A stretch of DNA of 64,000 nt. Source: Alphaproteobacteria bacterium (lineage in GTDB: Bacteria; Pseudomonadota; Alphaproteobacteria; Rhodobacterales; Rhodobacteraceae). Below are positions 60,692-64,000 of this stretch, piece by piece. Below the pieces are notes generated by a model. The model searched no databases. It had not been told where the DNA came from and was given only the letters and a program-made list of their open reading frames with translations. The position numbers and the translations under genes were made by a program. The stretch covers positions 1 to 64,000 of the forward strand of contig JAUIIJ010000015.1 of assembly GCA_030431825.1 (NCBI GenBank). The letters run 5' to 3'. Position 1 is the stretch's first letter. The number at the start of each line of letters is the position of its first letter.

Positions 60692-61423
60692 ATGACTGCA
60701 ACGCCCGGCGAGAAAAGACCCGGATTTCTGCGCCACCTGCCCTTGCTGCTGATCCTGTGCATCGCACTGGTCGGGAGCTTCACGCTGCGCGATTATCTCA
60801 GCTTTGACACCCTGCGCGACAATCGCGAGGCGCTGCTGGCGTATCGCGATCGGAACCTCGTGGTGATGGCTGTCGGTTTTTTTGCAATCTACGTGGTCAT
60901 CGTTGCGTTCTCCCTGCCCGGTGCCGCGGTTGCTTCGGTGACCGGTGGCTTCCTGTTCGGGCTTGCGGGGGGCACTGCGCTCAATGTGCTGGCCGCAACG
61001 GTCGGTGCCTCTGCGATCTTCCTCGCCGCGCGGACGGGCCTGGGCGCAACGCTGAGCCGGAAAATCGACGCCTCGGAGGGAACAGCGGGCCGTATTCGCG
61101 ACGGGCTGCGCGATCATGAGATCAACGTGCTGTTGTTGATGCGTCTGGTGCCCGCGGTTCCGTTTTTCGTTGCCAACCTGCTGCCGGCGCTGGTCGGGGT
61201 GAAATTCGGCAACTTTCTCTGGACCACGGCGATCGGCATCATCCCCGGCGCGATCGTATTTACCTGGATTGGTGTCGGTCTGGGCGAGGTGTTCGATCGT
61301 GGCGAGACACCGGATTTGTCGCTCTTGTGGGAACCTCATATCATCGGTCCCATTCTTGGCCTTTGCCTCCTGGCCGCATTGCCGATCGTCATAAGGCTGG
61401 TTCGCGGCCGGAAAGAGATTTGA
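60692..61423 (+). CDS. TVP38/TMEM64 (DedA-like) membrane protein
   Basis: The 243-residue protein has about six helices and the SNARE-associated/DedA signature: FSLPGAAVASVTGGFLFGLA near residue 70 and RLVPAVPFFVANLLPALVGV near 150. DedA-related proteins act as lipid scramblases or in membrane homeostasis. It is followed directly by a disulfide oxidoreductase, a pairing widely seen in Proteobacteria, whose meaning is unclear. Confidence 0.9.
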   Translation: MTATPGEKRPGFLRHLPLLLILCIALVGSFTLRDYLSFDTLRDNREALLAYRDRNLVVMAVGFFAIYVVIVAFSLPGAAVASVTGGFLFGLAGGTALNVLAATVGASAIFLAARTGLGATLSRKIDASEGTAGRIRDGLRDHEINVLLLMRLVPAVPFFVANLLPALVGVKFGNFLWTTAIGIIPGAIVFTWIGVGLGEVFDRGETPDLSLLWEPHIIGPILGLCLLAALPIVIRLVRGRKEI

Positions 61424-61424
61424 A

Positions 61425-62846
61425 ATGGAACAGAGGATCAAGACCGACCTGCTGGTGATCGGTGCGGGCTCTGCCGGACTGTCCGTCGCGGCCGGGGCCA
61501 GCCAGATGGGCGCCGATGTGGTGCTGCTTGAGGGGCACAGAATGGGCGGCGATTGCCTGAACTATGGCTGTGTTCCCTCCAAGGCGTTGATCGCCAGCGC
61601 CAAGGCGGCGCACGCGCGCACCACGTCCGCACCGCTGGGCATCGCCAACCAGACGCCTTCGGTCGACTATGCCGCCGCGATGGAACATGTCGCGCAGGTG
61701 ATCGCCCGCATCGCTCCGGTCGACAGCCAGGACAGGTTCGAGGGGCTCGGCGTGCGGGTGATCCGCGAATATGGACGGTTCCTGTCACCGACCGAGGTTC
61801 AGGCGGGCGATTACAGGATCACCGCCCGGCGCATCGTGATTGCGACCGGGTCATCACCGCTGGTTCCCGCCATTCCCGGACTGGATCGCGTGCCCTACCT
61901 GACCAATGAAACCCTGTTCGACCTGCGCGATCCACCGGCGCACCTGCTGATAGTCGGCGCAGGTCCGATCGGGCTTGAGATGGCGCAGGCGCATGTGCGC
62001 CTGGGTTGCAAGGTGACCGTGATCGAGGGGGACGTTCCCCTGGCCAAGGACGATCCGGATTTTGCTTCGGTCGTTCTGGACGCTTTGCGCGACGAAGGTG
62101 TCGTCATCGAAGAACGCGCGCTTGCGGCGGAAATCCGCGGAGAGGCCGGCAACATCGAGGTTGAGGCCGGGGACGGCCGTGTTTTTCGCGGAACACACCT
62201 GCTGATGGCGGTGGGACGCAAGGCCAATACCGAACGTCTGGACCTCGATGCCGCCGGGATAGAAACCACCAAAAGCGGCATCAAGGTGGATGCGCGCCTG
62301 CGGACCAGCAACCGCCGTGTCTTTGCTATCGGTGATATCGCCGGTGGCCTGCAATTCACCCATGTCGCGGGATACCAGGCCGGGATCATCCTGCGCCCGA
62401 TCCTGTTCGGATTGCCCGCCAAGGCCGGAAACTCCCATATTCCGTGGGCCACATACACCGACCCCGAACTGGCGCAGGTGGGACTGACCGAGGCACAGGC
62501 GCGCGAGGCGCATGGCAAGTCCGTCGAGATCGCGGACTTTGCCTATGACGAAAACGACCGTGCCATTGCCGAGCGCAGGACCACGGGCCGGATCAAGGTC
62601 ATGGTGGTGCGCGGGCGCCCGGTCGGCGCCACCATCGTCGGGCACCGGGCCGGAGATCTGATCAGCCTGTGGTCTCTCGCGATCGCGAACAAGTTGAAGA
62701 TGAGCCAGATCGCGGCAATGGTCGCACCCTATCCGACCTATGGTGAAATCAACAAACGTGCCGCGGGGGCCTATTTCTCGCCCAGACTGTTTGATAATCC
62801 TAGGGTCAAACAAGTGGTTGGGCTGGTTCAGAAGTGGCTGCCCTGA
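61425..62846 (+). CDS. Pyridine nucleotide-disulfide oxidoreductase (mercuric-reductase/lipoamide-like)
   Basis: The 473-residue FAD enzyme has GAGSAGLSVAAGASQMGADV near residue 13, the redox pair GGDCLNYGCVPSKAL (Cys44/Cys49), a second dinucleotide fold (IVGAGPIGLEMAQAHVRLG near 178), and AIGDIAGGLQFTH near 304. The C-terminus lacks the His-x4-E of lipoamide dehydrogenase in standard form and no metal-binding Cys pair marks it as MerA, so the substrate is undefined. Starts one base after TVP38 stop. Confidence 0.9.
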   Translation: MEQRIKTDLLVIGAGSAGLSVAAGASQMGADVVLLEGHRMGGDCLNYGCVPSKALIASAKAAHARTTSAPLGIANQTPSVDYAAAMEHVAQVIARIAPVDSQDRFEGLGVRVIREYGRFLSPTEVQAGDYRITARRIVIATGSSPLVPAIPGLDRVPYLTNETLFDLRDPPAHLLIVGAGPIGLEMAQAHVRLGCKVTVIEGDVPLAKDDPDFASVVLDALRDEGVVIEERALAAEIRGEAGNIEVEAGDGRVFRGTHLLMAVGRKANTERLDLDAAGIETTKSGIKVDARLRTSNRRVFAIGDIAGGLQFTHVAGYQAGIILRPILFGLPAKAGNSHIPWATYTDPELAQVGLTEAQAREAHGKSVEIADFAYDENDRAIAERRTTGRIKVMVVRGRPVGATIVGHRAGDLISLWSLAIANKLKMSQIAAMVAPYPTYGEINKRAAGAYFSPRLFDNPRVKQVVGLVQKWLP

Positions 62847-62861
62847 CGAACAAGGAGCAGC

Positions 62862-64000
62862 ATGCTGAACACGCTTTCGGGTCGGCTTCTCATACTGACG
62901 ACGCTCTTCGTGATGCTGGCCGAGGTGCTGATCTTTGTGCCGTCGGTTGCCCGCTATCGCGAGGTTTACCTGCGGAACCGGCTTGAACGTGCGCAGATCG
63001 CGTCGCTGGCGCTTCTGGCCGACGACATGCTGTCAACCGAACTCGAGGCCGAGCTGCTGAGCACTGCGGGTGTCTATAACGTCGTGCTGCGGCGTGACGA
63101 GGTACGCGAGCTCGTGTTGAGCTCACCGATGCCGCCGACCATCGCGGCCACATACGATCTGCGCGAGGCGGGGCCGATCACCCGCAATCGCGATGCGATG
63201 ATGCAGCTCTTCTCGACCAGGAACGAGGTCATCCGCGTCATCGGCGCGCCGGTGCAGGATGCGGGTTTGCTGATCGAGATCACGATGGAAACGGCCCCCC
63301 TGCGCGCGGCCATGATCGATTACGGCCTGCGCGTTCTCGCCCTGTCGGCAATTATCTCCGTGGTGACCGCCGTACTCCTTTTTGCAGCCGTCCGGGTGCT
63401 TATGGTTCGTCCGATCAAGGCAATCGTGGGCCATATGCAGCGGTATGCTGCGGCACCCGAGGATTCACGCGGACTTATTCGGCCCAGTTCCGTCGTCATT
63501 GAAATGCGCGAGGCCGAGGAAGCCCTGCAGAAGCTGCAGACCGACCTGACCCAGGCACTCAGGCAACGTGAACGGCTCGCCCAGCTTGGCGGAGCGGTCG
63601 CCAAGGTCAGCCACGATCTGCGAAACATCCTGACCACCGCGCAATTGTTCATCGACAGGATCGAAACCTCGGACGACCCGCTCGTGCGCCGGCTTGCGCC
63701 CAAGCTGGTCAACTCGATCACCCGCGCGGTGTCGCTCTGCGAAAACACGCTGGCCTTCGGCCGCGCAGAGGAACCGGCACCGACGCTGGGCATGGTGCGC
63801 CTGCTGGATGTGGTTCAGGACGTGGTCGAGGGCGAGCGCCTCGCTGATGACGCCAACCGGATCACCTTCGACACCGCCATCATGCCGCTGCTGAATGTGC
63901 GCGCCGACAAGGAGCAACTCTATCGCGTGATGCTCAACCTCGTGCGCAATGCACGGCAGGCCATCGCCGCCACCGGCAAACCGGGGACGATTTCCATCGT
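62862..64000 (+). CDS. Sensor histidine kinase (partial, runs off right edge)
   Basis: The open frame from ATG 62862 (CAAGGAGCAG upstream) has no stop before the end of the window: 379 codons. Two membrane helices flank a periplasmic sensor (LLILTTLFVMLAEVLIFVPS and YGLRVLALSAIISVVTAVLL). A HAMP-like linker leads to the H-box GGAVAKVSHDLRNIL with the phosphoacceptor His near residue 252. The N-box VMLNLVRNARQAI appears just before the edge. The cognate regulator must lie to the right. It follows the oxidoreductase closely. Confidence 0.9.
   Translation, partial: MLNTLSGRLLILTTLFVMLAEVLIFVPSVARYREVYLRNRLERAQIASLALLADDMLSTELEAELLSTAGVYNVVLRRDEVRELVLSSPMPPTIAATYDLREAGPITRNRDAMMQLFSTRNEVIRVIGAPVQDAGLLIEITMETAPLRAAMIDYGLRVLALSAIISVVTAVLLFAAVRVLMVRPIKAIVGHMQRYAAAPEDSRGLIRPSSVVIEMREAEEALQKLQTDLTQALRQRERLAQLGGAVAKVSHDLRNILTTAQLFIDRIETSDDPLVRRLAPKLVNSITRAVSLCENTLAFGRAEEPAPTLGMVRLLDVVQDVVEGERLADDANRITFDTAIMPLLNVRADKEQLYRVMLNLVRNARQAIAATGKPGTISI

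Overview
This 64 kb of high-GC DNA reads as chromosome of a marine alphaproteobacterium of the Rhodobacteraceae (Roseobacter group). The evidence is a TrcR/DUF1013 regulator, COQ9 next to rpsU, VPLPA-CTERM protein sorting, the rpmH-rnpA-yidD block, and dense gene packing with many four-base ATGA overlaps. The genus cannot be fixed from the sequence alone. I saw no rRNA, tRNA, CRISPR array, prophage or complete insertion sequence. The only mobile-element traces are two fragments of an IS481-type transposase C-terminus, at 1-143 and 15429-15494.

Layout. 0-6.7 kb: transposase remnant, trcR, a secreted RNase T2, two exported proteins (one VPLPA-CTERM), a DUF2189 membrane protein, a quinone oxidoreductase, COQ9 and rpsU with a clear promoter and terminator. 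6.9-15.3 kb (minus): a seven-gene beta-oxidation operon resembling the pim (pimelate/dicarboxylate) operon, with a palindromic operator candidate upstream. 15.4-18.6 kb: second transposase scar, a zinc-ribbon protein, a DUF1127 protein, a secreted caspase-like/Sel1 protein, a 99-bp hairpin repeat and a VOC protein. 18.6-21.1 kb: a structured non-coding leader followed by a 592-residue protein with a double-glycine leader and about 500 residues of (N/D)-E-G tripeptide repeats, the strangest object in the window. 21.2-24 kb (minus): a TonB energising operon (periplasmic protein, exbB, exbD, exbD, tonB).

24.2-27.8 kb: a Nudix hydrolase divergent from a four-gene operon, ribbon-helix-helix / CYTH-CHAD / ParA / CYTH. 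CHAD and CYTH domains are polyphosphate-linked and ParA/RHH pairs position cargo, so this is a candidate polyphosphate-granule positioning system. 27.9-32.1 kb: an RND efflux pair. 32.1-38.2 kb: a ferric-siderophore uptake locus (DUF2218, binding protein, two permeases, ATPase, outer-membrane receptor) that the 21-24 kb TonB complex could energise. 38.3-46.8 kb: LysR regulator, L,D-transpeptidase, RibA, an orphan AAA+ ATPase, an EamA transporter and pheT. 47.2-53.9 kb: psd-pssA, a YghU-like enzyme, panB-panC, an Ada-like methyltransferase, an OmpA-like lipoprotein and an FMN reductase. 53.9-64 kb: split MnmC (oxidase and methyltransferase divergent), a second EamA transporter, a lytic transglycosylase, dapA, yidD-rnpA-rpmH, and TVP38, a disulfide oxidoreductase and a histidine kinase that runs off the end.

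The two regions most worth following are the (N/D)EG-repeat protein and the RHH/CHAD/ParA/CYTH operon. Functional statements rest on recognised motifs and family knowledge; no search was run.
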